Of a stretch of DNA of 64,000 nt, positions 18,636 through 27,141 are shown piece after piece (position 1 is the first letter of the stretch; each line of letters starts with the position of its first letter). The stretch spans positions 62,001 through 126,000 of the forward strand of contig DWVH01000022.1 in NCBI GenBank assembly GCA_019120335.1. Reading direction: 5' to 3'. The notes beneath the pieces were generated by a model, which worked only from the letters and a program-made list of their open reading frames with translations, was not told the origin of the DNA and did not search any database. The DNA comes from Candidatus Enterococcus stercoripullorum. GTDB taxonomy: Bacteria > Bacillota > Bacilli > Lactobacillales > Enterococcaceae. A program made the position numbers and the translations under genes.

Positions 18636-20655
18636 GTTGGCCTTTGGAAATGTAAAGAAAAGTATAGGAAGTTTCTTAGTTTACTTTGTTACACTAGCAT
18701 TAGGTGTGGCGATGTTCTATGCTTTTAATGCGCTTCAAGATCAAAGCTTATTTAAATATTTTGAAGAAGCTTATGCCCAAAGATTAAGTCTCTTATTTGA
18801 TACTTTAGGTGGGTTAAATAAATTTATCGCATTTATCTTTGGTTTGATTATTCTATATGCAACCAGTTATTTGCTGCGAAAACGTAAAAAAGAATTTGGT
18901 CTGTATATGATATTAGGAATGGATAAACTAAAAATCTCGACTATTCTTGTTTTAGAAACTTTCTTTATCGGTCTATTTTCGTTAGCAGTGGGGATTGTGT
19001 TAGGAATCGGTTTGTCACAATTAATTAATATCTTTTTGGGCCATTTATTTGTTGCGGACATTTCACGTTTAGCACTAAGTATTTCCATGCATGCGATTAT
19101 CCAAACGTTGATTAATTTTGGCATCATTTATCTGGTGGCGATGGTTTTTAGTGTCATTTTAATGAATCGTGCCAAATTAATTGATTTACTCAAAGCAAGT
19201 CAGCAAAATGAAAAAAGTTGGTGGCAAAAACCTTGGATTGGGTCCTTGTTATTCATTTTGGGATTAGCCGTCTTAACTTGGAGTTACTATATTGCGACTC
19301 ACTTAATGGATGTTATTATTGATTTGCAATGGGGACCAAAGTTGATTTTATATTCTATTTTTGGCGGAATTATTGGTACGTATTTCACTTTTATGGGAAT
19401 TGCTGCTTTTATTCCAGTTGTTTTGCCGAAGTTTAAAGGATTTTATTATCGCAAACTTCATAGCTTTGGGGTTCGCCAATTTAGTACGCAATTAGCCAAA
19501 AGTGTCTTTTCTTTAGCGACGATTTGTTTATTGCAGTTTTTCGCGATTGGTATTTTAGTTGCTTCCTTTAATTTTAAAAATGGTTTTGAAGAAAGAGGAC
19601 TATCTAATGTGCCGTTTGATTTCCAATTAAGTGTGACTCAAGTAGCTGATGAAAATGTCGAAGGGCAACCAGCTCTAATTGAGAAAAATGCAGATGAGGC
19701 GATTGCACGAAACCAAGCTTATTTCAAAGGCATGAAGAAAAAAGAAGTCCAATATGAGTATTATAATGATCCAAAAATTGATAATACAATCGAATTATTA
19801 GGCATATCTGTAGAAAAAGGCTTAATTGTTCCTCCGATTATTATCAATCAAACGCAATATAATCAAATGGCACCTTATTATCATTTGGCAAAAGCAGACG
19901 TGAAACCAGGGGAATATGCTTTTCTAATGCGGTTTAATGGTTTTTCTGATAAGGCGATTGAAGATAAATTAATGGATTTACCTAAAATTAAGATAGCCAA
20001 TCAAACCTTTACACCAAGCCAAACAAAATTTATCGACGGGACCATTCAAACAAGTGGTTATCATACTTTTGTGATTTTAAATGATTCTGACCTCAAGCAA
20101 TTGCCTTTACAACTCGCTGGTAAAGTGATTAGCACCTTATATAATGCAGAAGGTAAGCGTCATGAAAAAGAGTTGGCTAAGAACTGGGAGAAAATGTTGT
20201 CGAAAAAAGAGTTACACTTAAATTATTCGGCACAATCACAATATTCAGCAAAAACTTCACTAGCTTCTGACTCGTTAATGGTAACTGTTGTTGGTATGTA
20301 TCTAGGTATTTTCTTCCTGATTGCTGCAATTGGTATTTTAGCTTTGAAGAGTTTAGTAGACTTTGAAAAGCATCAACAAAATTATCGTATCTTACGCCAA
20401 TTAGGTGCTAGTGAGCAGATGATTCAAAAATCGTTATTCAATCAAGTGGCTATCTTCTTTATTTTGCCGCTAGTTGGGGCGCTATTCCATATGATTTTTG
20501 GCTTGAAATTTACGAAAGATTATATGATGATTGGTGGTGGCTATGGGTTAAGTATGCAACAAACAGGCTGGGTCATTGGTTTTGTCATTATGATTAATGC
20601 GATTTATTTAATGATTACTTATTTGATGAATCGCATGGCAGTCAAAGAAATTTAA
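18622..20655 (+). CDS. Bce-type ABC transporter, permease
   Basis: This permease of about 677 residues has the BceB layout. There are ten membrane helices: one at the N-terminus, FtsX-like groups, a large extracellular domain of about 200 residues between helices 7 and 8 (roughly residues 325-535), and three helices at the C-terminus. The large domain is thought to bind the peptide and to signal to the BceS-like kinase. Translation starts within the ATPase gene; AGGTGG precedes ATG 18622. The exact peptide sensed is unknown. Confidence 0.9.
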   Translation: MMSVKLAFGNVKKSIGSFLVYFVTLALGVAMFYAFNALQDQSLFKYFEEAYAQRLSLLFDTLGGLNKFIAFIFGLIILYATSYLLRKRKKEFGLYMILGMDKLKISTILVLETFFIGLFSLAVGIVLGIGLSQLINIFLGHLFVADISRLALSISMHAIIQTLINFGIIYLVAMVFSVILMNRAKLIDLLKASQQNEKSWWQKPWIGSLLFILGLAVLTWSYYIATHLMDVIIDLQWGPKLILYSIFGGIIGTYFTFMGIAAFIPVVLPKFKGFYYRKLHSFGVRQFSTQLAKSVFSLATICLLQFFAIGILVASFNFKNGFEERGLSNVPFDFQLSVTQVADENVEGQPALIEKNADEAIARNQAYFKGMKKKEVQYEYYNDPKIDNTIELLGISVEKGLIVPPIIINQTQYNQMAPYYHLAKADVKPGEYAFLMRFNGFSDKAIEDKLMDLPKIKIANQTFTPSQTKFIDGTIQTSGYHTFVILNDSDLKQLPLQLAGKVISTLYNAEGKRHEKELAKNWEKMLSKKELHLNYSAQSQYSAKTSLASDSLMVTVVGMYLGIFFLIAAIGILALKSLVDFEKHQQNYRILRQLGASEQMIQKSLFNQVAIFFILPLVGALFHMIFGLKFTKDYMMIGGGYGLSMQQTGWVIGFVIMINAIYLMITYLMNRMAVKEI

Positions 20656-20661
20656 GGTTTT

Positions 20662-20700
20662 ATCGTCTAGTTTAGAATTTTTTAAGCTAGACGATTTTTT
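20662..20700 (+). terminator. Terminator after the Bce-type operon
   Basis: ATCGTCTAG and CTAGACGAT form the stem and a run of T follows. Confidence 0.88.
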
Positions 20701-20704
20701 GTAT

Positions 20705-20738
20705 AAAAAACAGACCAAGTGATAAGTACTTGATCTGT
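20705..20738 (-). terminator. Terminator after exoA
   Basis: On the minus strand CAGATCAAGT pairs with ACTTGGTCTG and is followed by TTTTTT. Confidence 0.88.
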
Positions 20739-20746
20739 GTGTATGC

Positions 20747-21499
20747 TTATTTTAAATCTAGTTCAACTGGACAATGGTCACTGCCGAATATTTCGGTATG
20801 AATTTTGGCATCTACTAAGCGGTCCTTTAGATCATCGGAAACCACAAAATAATCAATTCGCCATCCAGCATTATTTTTGCGGGCATTAAAACGATAACTC
20901 CACCAAGAGTAAATGCCTTCTTGATCAGGATAAAAATGACGGAAAGTATCGATATAGCCATTATTCAATAGTTGACTGAATTTTTCACGTTCTTCAATGG
21001 TAAAACCAGCATTGCGTTGGTTGGTTTTCCAATTTTTTAAGTCAATATTTTCGTGGGCGACATTTAAATCCCCGCACAAGATAACCCCTTTTTGCTCCTT
21101 AAGTCCATTTAAATACGCTAAAAACGCCTCTTCCCAAGTCATGCGATAGTCCAAACGTTTCAATTCATTTTGAGAATTTGGTGTATAGCAAGTGACCAAA
21201 TAATAATCCGGATATTCAAGAGTGATGACGCGGCCTTCATGATCGTGTTCTTCCACACCGATTCCTAATTGCACCGATAAAGGCTCATGCTTGGTAAAAA
21301 TCGCAGTGCCTGAATAACCTTTCTTTTCGGCATAATTCCAATATTGATAATACCCTGGCAAATCTAACTCAATTTGCCCTTCTTGTAATTTGGTTTCTTG
21401 TAGGCAGAAAAAATCCGCATCGAGTTGTTTGAAGTCTTCTAAAAAGTTTTTCTTAACGATGGCTCTTAGTCCATTGACATTCCATGAGATGAATTTCAT
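20747..21499 (-). CDS. exoA: Exodeoxyribonuclease III / AP endonuclease
   Basis: This 250-residue Mg-dependent exonuclease/AP endonuclease of the Xth family acts in base-excision repair. Diagnostic blocks are ISWNVNGLRA (residues 4-13), CLQETKLQ with the metal-binding Glu, GDLNVAHE, WWSYRF and the C-terminal GSDHCPVELDL with the catalytic Asp-His pair. It is full length. It is convergent with the Bce-type operon, with separate terminators. Confidence 0.96.
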   Translation of the reverse strand: MKFISWNVNGLRAIVKKNFLEDFKQLDADFFCLQETKLQEGQIELDLPGYYQYWNYAEKKGYSGTAIFTKHEPLSVQLGIGVEEHDHEGRVITLEYPDYYLVTCYTPNSQNELKRLDYRMTWEEAFLAYLNGLKEQKGVILCGDLNVAHENIDLKNWKTNQRNAGFTIEEREKFSQLLNNGYIDTFRHFYPDQEGIYSWWSYRFNARKNNAGWRIDYFVVSDDLKDRLVDAKIHTEIFGSDHCPVELDLK

Positions 21500-21583
21500 A
21501 GCGCTTCCTCATTTCTTTTGTTATGTTCTTTTATTTTAACGCAATATATCGTAGAATGGAAGAAAAAGGGTTAGGTGAGAAAA

Positions 21584-22039
21584 ATGCTAAAAATCGGTGT
21601 ATTAGGCTTAGGTTCGATTGCGCAAAAAGCTTATTTACCTGTCTATGTAAAAAGCAATCAACGGGCAACTTTTGTCTATGCTACAAGAAATCAAGAAGTA
21701 CAGGCGCAATTAATGGCAAAGTATCATTTACCCCAGATTTATGATACTTTAGATGATTCACCGATGGATATGTTTGCTGGGACTAATCAGGAAAATTACC
21801 AAATCACCACGAAAAATGGCACCTATCATTTGAAAAATTTGACGGAAATGACTCAATACAACCAGTTTGGAGAAACAGTTACAGGCTTTAATGATTGGCA
21901 AACGACACTTGAAAAACGTGGCTTTGAACAAGCGGTGAACCAATTTATTGATTTATTAGAACAAGGCAATTTTCAGTATGTACAAGAGAAGAGTTTGCTT
22001 AGTCATGAACTCTGTGCCCAAATGCTTAATAATGATTGA
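21584..22039 (+). pseudogene. Gfo/Idh/MocA oxidoreductase remnant with internal deletion
   Basis: The first ~60 residues are a normal NAD(P)-binding Rossmann start (LKIGVLGLGSIAQKAYLPVY...YATRN...YHLPQIYDTLDD), and the last ~85 look like the family's C-terminal end (FGETVTGFNDWQTTLEKRGFEQAVNQFIDLLEQG). The family is about 310 residues long; this reading frame has 151. The missing piece is the centre, including the catalytic EKP motif and most of the substrate domain. The joint is near residue 62 (about position 21768). The frame is still open, so a stable product is possible, but it cannot be a working oxidoreductase. The start is ATG 21584, with TTAGGTGAG upstream. Confidence 0.75.
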
Positions 22040-22130
22040 GGATTTTAAGAAGCGATGGTATTTTCAGTCAATTAATGATAGAATAATTTGGTGAATAGCT
22101 ACACAAAAAAGATTAGAGAGGATGTTGAGG

Positions 22131-23021
22131 GTGTTTGCATCTTTAAAAGAGATTACGATTTTAAAAAATGAACCCTTAAATAAATATACATTTACGAAGA
22201 CTGGCGGTCCAGCTGATTTTTTGGCCTTTCCAAAGAGTGTGGCTGAAGTACAAGCTTTAATTCATGAATGCCGTCAGAATAATCTTCCGTGGATGGTTTT
22301 AGGAAATGCAAGTAATTTAATTGTGCGTGATGGCGGTATTCGTGGATTAGTGATTATGTTAGAAAAATTAAATAACATCGAAGTCAAGGGCAATCAAATC
22401 ACTTCCCAAGCTGGGGCGAAGTTAATCGATACCACGTATGTTGCTTTGGAGCATCATCTGAGTGGTTTTGAATTTGCTTGTGGCATTCCAGGAAGCATTG
22501 GTGGCGCTGTATTTATGAATGCGGGGGCTTATGGTGGCGAGATTAAAGATGTTTTTGTTTCATGTGAAGTCTTATATCCAGATGGCCAAATAAAAACCTT
22601 AAGCGCCAAAGAGATGGCCTTTAGTTATCGTCATAGTGCCATTCAAAAGCAACACTGTATTGTATTGAGTGCAACATTTGACTTACAGGTGGGTAACTAT
22701 GATGAAATAAAAGCAAAAATGGATGAATTAACCCATCTTAGAGCAAGCAAGCAACCATTAGAATATCCATCTTGCGGCAGTGTCTTTAAACGTCCGGTGG
22801 GTCATTATACCGGTCCATTAATCGAACAGGCGGGCCTTAAAGGGATGACAATCGGTGGCGCGCAAGTCTCAGAAAAACATGCGGGCTTTATTGTGAATAT
22901 CAACCATGCCACGGCTACTGATTATGTGAATTTAATCCACTATATTCAAAAGGTCATCAAAGAAAAATTTGATGTCACTCTTGAAACGGAAGTCCGAATT
23001 ATCGGTGAAGAAGTGCAATAA
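22131..23021 (+). CDS. murB: UDP-N-acetylenolpyruvoylglucosamine reductase
   Basis: MurB reduces UDP-GlcNAc-enolpyruvate to UDP-MurNAc with NADPH and FAD in peptidoglycan precursor synthesis. The FAD-binding PGMH-fold blocks are seen as [58 protein letters not shown] and SYRHS. The catalytic serine is in [11 protein letters not shown], the hallmark of type II enzymes. The start is uncertain: GTG 22131 has GAGAGG 9 bp upstream, while ATG 22122 touches that ribosome binding site; the difference is three residues. Confidence 0.95.
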   Translation: MFASLKEITILKNEPLNKYTFTKTGGPADFLAFPKSVAEVQALIHECRQNNLPWMVLGNASNLIVRDGGIRGLVIMLEKLNNIEVKGNQITSQAGAKLIDTTYVALEHHLSGFEFACGIPGSIGGAVFMNAGAYGGEIKDVFVSCEVLYPDGQIKTLSAKEMAFSYRHSAIQKQHCIVLSATFDLQVGNYDEIKAKMDELTHLRASKQPLEYPSCGSVFKRPVGHYTGPLIEQAGLKGMTIGGAQVSEKHAGFIVNINHATATDYVNLIHYIQKVIKEKFDVTLETEVRIIGEEVQ

Positions 23022-23023
23022 AA

Positions 23024-23071
23024 AAATCAGCTTTCCTATACTCATTGCGGTATAGAAAAGCTGATTTTTAA
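23024..23071. terminator. Bidirectional terminator between murB and the FusB-type gene
   Basis: AAAATCAGCTTTCCTATAC pairs with GTATAGAAAAGCTGATTTT. It is flanked by A and T runs and serves both convergent genes. Confidence 0.92.
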
Positions 23072-23073
23072 TT

Positions 23074-23718
23074 TTAGGCTTTGGTTTTTTCCATGAATTG
23101 GTACATATTTTCTAATTCATGTAATTGGCAATTGCATTGATGACTATCGGTACAAATATAGTTGCCTTTTTTAGTATAGGTTCCTTCAGCCGTGGCTTTA
23201 GTGGTGGATAAAAACAAGGCGACATTTCCGATATGGTTGCAAATACTACAAACATTTTTGATTGTATTTGGTGACATCTGTCCGACAATTCCTTGTAGCT
23301 TGTTTTGACGATCATAGTAGAGTAAATATTTTTTCTGACTACCTGCATCATCAAAACCAATATAGGAATAATCACGTAAATCCAACGCGTCAAAATCAGG
23401 TGCTTTTAATTTTTTCACTTTACGAAAAGCTTTTTGGACTTGTTTAGCACTAGGTTTTTCAAAAGGGATAACTAATTCTTTAATGGGTTCTAAAATACGT
23501 TGTGCCCTTGCTTTAGTTAAACGCTTATCTAGCAATTCACTTTTAAGTTGTTCAATTTCAGTTGGTCGATCAAAAAATAATTCATCGATTTTTTCAAAGA
23601 TGAGTGCTTGATAGACTTGAATCGTTTGTAAGTCATTTACGGATTGGTAAGCATTTATTAAGTCATTTATTTGTTGGTGTAGTGCATGATATTGATGTGG
23701 ATAAATTTTCTGATTCAT
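23074..23718 (-). CDS. FusB/FusC-type EF-G-binding protein
   Basis: The 214-residue protein has the two-part FusB layout: a helical N-terminal domain (residues 1-80) and a C-terminal treble-clef zinc-finger domain. The domain's ligands are in NVCSICNHIG and ICTDSHQCNCQ. FusB-family proteins bind elongation factor G, help it leave ribosomes stalled by fusidic acid, and so give resistance; chromosomal members also occur in bacteria never exposed clinically. Upstream lie a good promoter and a short leader reading frame with a hairpin, so expression may be attenuated. Whether it protects against fusidic acid here is inference. Confidence 0.85.
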   Translation of the reverse strand: MNQKIYPHQYHALHQQINDLINAYQSVNDLQTIQVYQALIFEKIDELFFDRPTEIEQLKSELLDKRLTKARAQRILEPIKELVIPFEKPSAKQVQKAFRKVKKLKAPDFDALDLRDYSYIGFDDAGSQKKYLLYYDRQNKLQGIVGQMSPNTIKNVCSICNHIGNVALFLSTTKATAEGTYTKKGNYICTDSHQCNCQLHELENMYQFMEKTKA

Positions 23719-23746
23719 TTGATTCTCTCCTTGTGAATGTGTTAGG

Positions 23747-23774
23747 CCCTTTTAAGACGCACATCCTAAAAGGG
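23747..23774 (-). promoter_or_regulatory. Hairpin between leader peptide and FusB-type gene
   Basis: CCCTTTTA pairs with TAAAAGGG around a 12-nt loop, starting 2 bp after the leader stop codon and ending 28 bp before the gene's start. It has no T run, so control at the level of translation or a switch with another structure is more likely than simple termination. Confidence 0.55.
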
Positions 23775-23776
23775 AA

Positions 23777-23821
23777 TTAATTGAAAAAAAAAATTTTTGT
23801 AGAAGATACATTTCGTACCAT
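23777..23821 (-). CDS. Leader peptide upstream of FusB-type gene (candidate)
   Basis: This 14-codon reading frame, MVRNVSSTKIFFFN, is preceded by a strong ribosome binding site (TAGGGGGTGG). It starts about 25 nt after the predicted transcription start and ends in three Phe codons and an Asn just before a stem-loop. This is the anatomy of an attenuation leader. Leader-peptide control has been proposed for staphylococcal plasmid fusB. The sequence does not show which event stalls the ribosome. Confidence 0.5.
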   Translation of the reverse strand: MVRNVSSTKIFFFN

Positions 23822-23852
23822 CTGACCACCCCCTATATTTTGAAACATTTCA

Positions 23853-23881
23853 AAGATAGCTGATAACTCAACACTTGTCAA
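23853..23881 (-). promoter_or_regulatory. Promoter of the FusB-type gene
   Basis: On the minus strand TTGACA and TATCTT are separated by 17 bp, about 135 bp upstream of the gene, leaving a leader of about 125 nt. Confidence 0.78.
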
Positions 23882-23884
23882 GCA

Positions 23885-23921
23885 ATAAAAAAACAACCTA
23901 GCACAAGGACTAGATTGTTTG
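23885..23921 (-). terminator. Terminator after the coaB-coaC-ECF operon
   Basis: On the minus strand AAACAATCTAG pairs with CTAGGTTGTTT and is followed by a run of T. Confidence 0.88.
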
Positions 23922-23924
23922 AAT

Positions 23925-24557
23925 TTAAGATTGGCGCTTCATTAATTTTAATAAAATGGTCGCAACCGCAGCTGTAAAAAGACCGGCGACAATTGCTTCA
24001 GGAATGCCCTGGGTTAGAATCACCGCATTAATGGCAGCATAGACCGCTTTACCACCTTTGCCGATGAGTTGGGCATATTCTTTTTGGAAAAGAAAATAGA
24101 TGAAATTCATCACCAAAATCGTATTGACTAAACCACCGGATATACCTGCAATAAACAAGGCAACCGTATTGGCTTGTTGCTTTAATCCTTTTTGACAGAG
24201 TTGATACACATAGTAAGGAACAATGCCAATCAAAATACGTGGAATAAAGACAACCAGTAAGGCTTTCCAACTTCCATGAGTGGTCCCAATAACTGGAATA
24301 AAAGGTGAGAAGACAAAGGAAAGGGCAGTAGGCATAGTTGTTGCACGAATCAAGCTGATTACCCCAAAGCTTCCTCCAAGTAAGGCCCCAATTTTCGGAC
24401 CTAAGACGATTGAACCAATAATAACCGGAATATGCATAGTCGTTGCATTTAACGGGCCGATTGGAATAAATCCTAAAAAGGGTACCGATGCAAGTAAAAT
24501 CATAATTCCTAAAAATAATGCTGTTAAAACAAATTGAAAAGTTTTGCTTTTTTTCAA
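23925..24557 (-). CDS. ECF transporter substrate-binding (S) component, probably for pantothenate
   Basis: This 210-residue protein has about six membrane helices and an ECF S-component start (FQFVLTALFLGIMILLASVPFLGFIPIGPLNATTMHIPVIIGS). The S component gives substrate specificity to a shared EcfAA'T energising module. It sits directly downstream of coaB and coaC, the same arrangement as pantothenate transporters of streptococci and Listeria, so pantothenate or a related CoA precursor is the likely substrate. This is inferred from context, not from binding residues. Confidence 0.85.
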   Translation of the reverse strand: MKKSKTFQFVLTALFLGIMILLASVPFLGFIPIGPLNATTMHIPVIIGSIVLGPKIGALLGGSFGVISLIRATTMPTALSFVFSPFIPVIGTTHGSWKALLVVFIPRILIGIVPYYVYQLCQKGLKQQANTVALFIAGISGGLVNTILVMNFIYFLFQKEYAQLIGKGGKAVYAAINAVILTQGIPEAIVAGLFTAAVATILLKLMKRQS

Positions 24558-24580
24558 CTTTATTTTTCCTTTCTTCCTTT

Positions 24581-25126
24581 TTATTTGAGCGTTTCAATCA
24601 CAGCATCTACAATCGTTTCAACTGTAGCTAAAGCGCCTTTACCATAGTCACCACAAGCAAGTAAACTTTCGCGAGGGGTGATTTCATGATAGCCAATTTC
24701 TTTTAAATAGGCAAGATTTTTTTGGACTGCTGGATGTTGATACATTTGCGTATTCATCGCAGGAGCAATCAGTTTAGGTGTTTTTTCGGGGATAGCTAAT
24801 TGAACCGTTGAGAGTAAATCATCGGCTAAACCATTAGCAAACTTCCCGATAATATTGGCACTTGCTGGCGCGACTAAAAATAAATCTGCTTGTTTGGCTA
24901 ATTCAATATGATTAATCACACTTGGATTAGCTTCTTCTAAAACATCCGTATGCACTTTACGTTTAGCAAGGGATTGGAGGGTCAGTGGGGTAATAAATTG
25001 AGTTGTACTGTGCGTCATAATGACATCGACTTCAATATTTAATTTGGTTAGCTCGTTGGTAATATCGGCAGCTTTATAGGCAGAGATACTACCTGAAACG
25101 CCTAATATGATTCTTTTATTTTTCAA
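24581..25126 (-). CDS. coaC: Phosphopantothenoylcysteine decarboxylase
   Basis: This 181-residue flavoprotein decarboxylates 4'-phosphopantothenoylcysteine to phosphopantetheine in CoA synthesis. The flavin-binding start GVSGSISAYKA, the catalytic His region NHIELAKQADLFLVAPASANIIGKFANGLADDLLS and PAMNTQMY are all family marks. It is a stand-alone protein rather than the CoaBC fusion, as usual in streptococci and enterococci, with coaB directly upstream (3 bp). Confidence 0.93.
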   Translation of the reverse strand: MKNKRIILGVSGSISAYKAADITNELTKLNIEVDVIMTHSTTQFITPLTLQSLAKRKVHTDVLEEANPSVINHIELAKQADLFLVAPASANIIGKFANGLADDLLSTVQLAIPEKTPKLIAPAMNTQMYQHPAVQKNLAYLKEIGYHEITPRESLLACGDYGKGALATVETIVDAVIETLK

Positions 25127-25129
25127 TAC

Positions 25130-25888
25130 TTATTCTTCTTTCTGTTGATAAATTTGTTGCCATTGCTTAAAAATCATTTGGGCGATTTCGGACTTTTGAT
25201 ATCCTTGAGCGATGACTTTACCGGTTGTATCTAATAGATAAGCGTGATGTTGTTGTGTATCAATCTCGCTTAAATCATTGGCAATGACAAAGTCCGCCTG
25301 ATTTTTCTCAATACTAATTCGGGCGACTTGTAGTAAATTTTCCTGTGTGACATTGGCTAAAAGTTTAAAGCCAAAAAGTAAGGTAGTAGGTTGCCAAAGT
25401 TTTATCGACTGAATAATTTTAGGTGTGGGTTGTAAACTTAAAACCAAGCCTTTCGTTTTAGAAGAGATTTTACTTGCTGTAGGATTTGCCATGGATGCAA
25501 AAAGTTCTAATAAATCCTCCTCTTGTAACTGATCTTTAGCCTGGTAAGCTTGGTTTAAAGCAGTGGTTAAGTCTTCAATTGAAAGGCTGGTCTGCGTTGT
25601 GAAATCACTGATGGCCATGGTATGAATCACTGCACTATATTTTTTTGTTGTCAAGAGTTGCTCTAGACAATCATAGACTTCTTGTGTGCTATTGACTAAA
25701 TGCATCTTCAAGTGTTCATCTGCTGCCGGTTTTTTTGCGCTTTTAGTTACGACATAGTCAATTTTTACATCATTTTGTAAAAAAACTTTGGCAATTTCGA
25801 TTCCTAAGGCGCCACTGGCATGATTGGTTATGGAACGGACTTGATCGATGGGTTCACTCGTCCCACCGGCTGTAATTAAAACTTTCAT
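25130..25888 (-). CDS. coaB: Phosphopantothenate--cysteine ligase
   Basis: The 252-residue ligase couples phosphopantothenate to cysteine (CTP- or ATP-dependent). The nucleotide-binding start VLITAGGTSEPIDQVRSITNHASGALGIEIA and the later DFVIANDLS element are typical of stand-alone CoaB. Spacing to coaC is 3 bp and its start directly follows the stop of the oxidoreductase gene upstream, so the four minus-strand genes are probably one transcript. Confidence 0.92.
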   Translation of the reverse strand: MKVLITAGGTSEPIDQVRSITNHASGALGIEIAKVFLQNDVKIDYVVTKSAKKPAADEHLKMHLVNSTQEVYDCLEQLLTTKKYSAVIHTMAISDFTTQTSLSIEDLTTALNQAYQAKDQLQEEDLLELFASMANPTASKISSKTKGLVLSLQPTPKIIQSIKLWQPTTLLFGFKLLANVTQENLLQVARISIEKNQADFVIANDLSEIDTQQHHAYLLDTTGKVIAQGYQKSEIAQMIFKQWQQIYQQKEE

Positions 25889-26878
25889 TTATGATTCCCC
25901 TATACGAATAATCGTTCTTCCTTGATGTTGTCCCGCTAATAATTGCTTAGCTACTTCAGGAATTTGTTCAAGAGTTATTTCATTGATTGGTAACTTGTCT
26001 AAAATTTGCCGATGACTCGCTAAGAACGTCCAAACTTGTAGGCGTTTAGACATCTTTACATTGACCGAATCAATCCCTATTATTTTAATCCCCCTTAAAA
26101 TAAAAGGCAAGACAGTTGTTTGAACCTTGATTCCGCCGGCATTTCCACATAAAGCTAAAGCCCCGGCATATTGCACTTGAGGAATTAAAGCACTCAATAA
26201 GTCGCCGCCCACTGTATCAATTACCCCGGCTATTTTTTGTTTGGCTAGAGGTTTGATTTTTTCCGGTAACCAATGATTGGGATTTTCGATGGTTGTAGCG
26301 CCTAAATTGATTAACCAAGGAGCCTCTTTTCTAGAAAGAGTGATAAGATTACTAAACCCTAGACGGGCAAGTAAACCCACAGCGATACTCCCCACACCGC
26401 CACTTGCACCAGTAATCACAATCGGTGCGTTTAAATCAGTCACTTGTTCCTTGATAGCTAAAACAGCCAGTGCAGCGGTAAAGCCAGCTGTACCAAATTG
26501 CATGGCTTGTTTTAAATCTAAATTATCAGGCAAAGCAACCAGTTCCTCCCCTTTGACAATTTGGATTTGACTAAAGCCGCCTGGTGCGCTAACCCCAAGA
26601 CTATAGCCGGTTTGAAGTACTTTTTGTCCAGTTTGCCATTGGGAATCTTTGGAAGCAAGGACGATACCCGCTAAATCAATACCTGGTGTCATCGGATATT
26701 GACGAATTACTCCGCCATTGGTTTTGAGCGCTAAAGCATCTTTATAATTGATATCTGAATAGGCAACCTTTACCGCTACTTCGCCTTCGTTTAAATCACG
26801 TAAAGATGCTTGTTCAATAGAAGGTACGACTTGTTCATTGACTTGCTTGACTTGTAAAAATGAATAGTTTGAATTCAT
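25889..26878 (-). CDS. YhdH/YhfP-type quinone oxidoreductase (MDR superfamily)
   Basis: This 329-residue zinc-free medium-chain dehydrogenase-like protein has an N-terminal GroES-like domain (VAYSDINYKDALALKTNGGVIRQYPMTPGIDLAGIV, a YhdH/AcuI signature) and the NAD(P)-binding VITGASGGVGSIAVGLLARLG (about 150-170). AcuI-like members reduce acryloyl-CoA and others reduce quinones; the substrate is not clear. ATG 26878 has GAGGTG upstream and is preferred over an in-frame start 39 bp earlier. It leads the coaB-coaC-ECF cluster. Confidence 0.87.
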   Translation of the reverse strand: MNSNYSFLQVKQVNEQVVPSIEQASLRDLNEGEVAVKVAYSDINYKDALALKTNGGVIRQYPMTPGIDLAGIVLASKDSQWQTGQKVLQTGYSLGVSAPGGFSQIQIVKGEELVALPDNLDLKQAMQFGTAGFTAALAVLAIKEQVTDLNAPIVITGASGGVGSIAVGLLARLGFSNLITLSRKEAPWLINLGATTIENPNHWLPEKIKPLAKQKIAGVIDTVGGDLLSALIPQVQYAGALALCGNAGGIKVQTTVLPFILRGIKIIGIDSVNVKMSKRLQVWTFLASHRQILDKLPINEITLEQIPEVAKQLLAGQHQGRTIIRIGES

Positions 26879-27141
26879 GACATTCACCTCAAAGTAATGC
26901 GTTTTCTTTTTTATCATAACACAGCTTAGAAAACGTGCAACTATCTTTGGTCAATATATTGTAGAAAATGATTTTTGGATATCTGAAAAAAATTACCTAG
27001 AATCTACGTTTTTTGCTTGTATTTTTTGACTGAAAGCCCTAAACTGAATGAGTATGCTTTTTGATTCAAGCAGCGATATGAAAAAGAATGTCTTGGCAAG
27101 ATAAAATCAATTTGCCAAGGAAAATGAAGGGGGATTTGAGA

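Noticed and set aside
24049..24597. Second frame over the ECF S-component gene
   Set aside because: It overlaps a clear membrane protein gene in a different frame. Its composition (many Cys, Trp, Tyr) is typical of a shadow frame.
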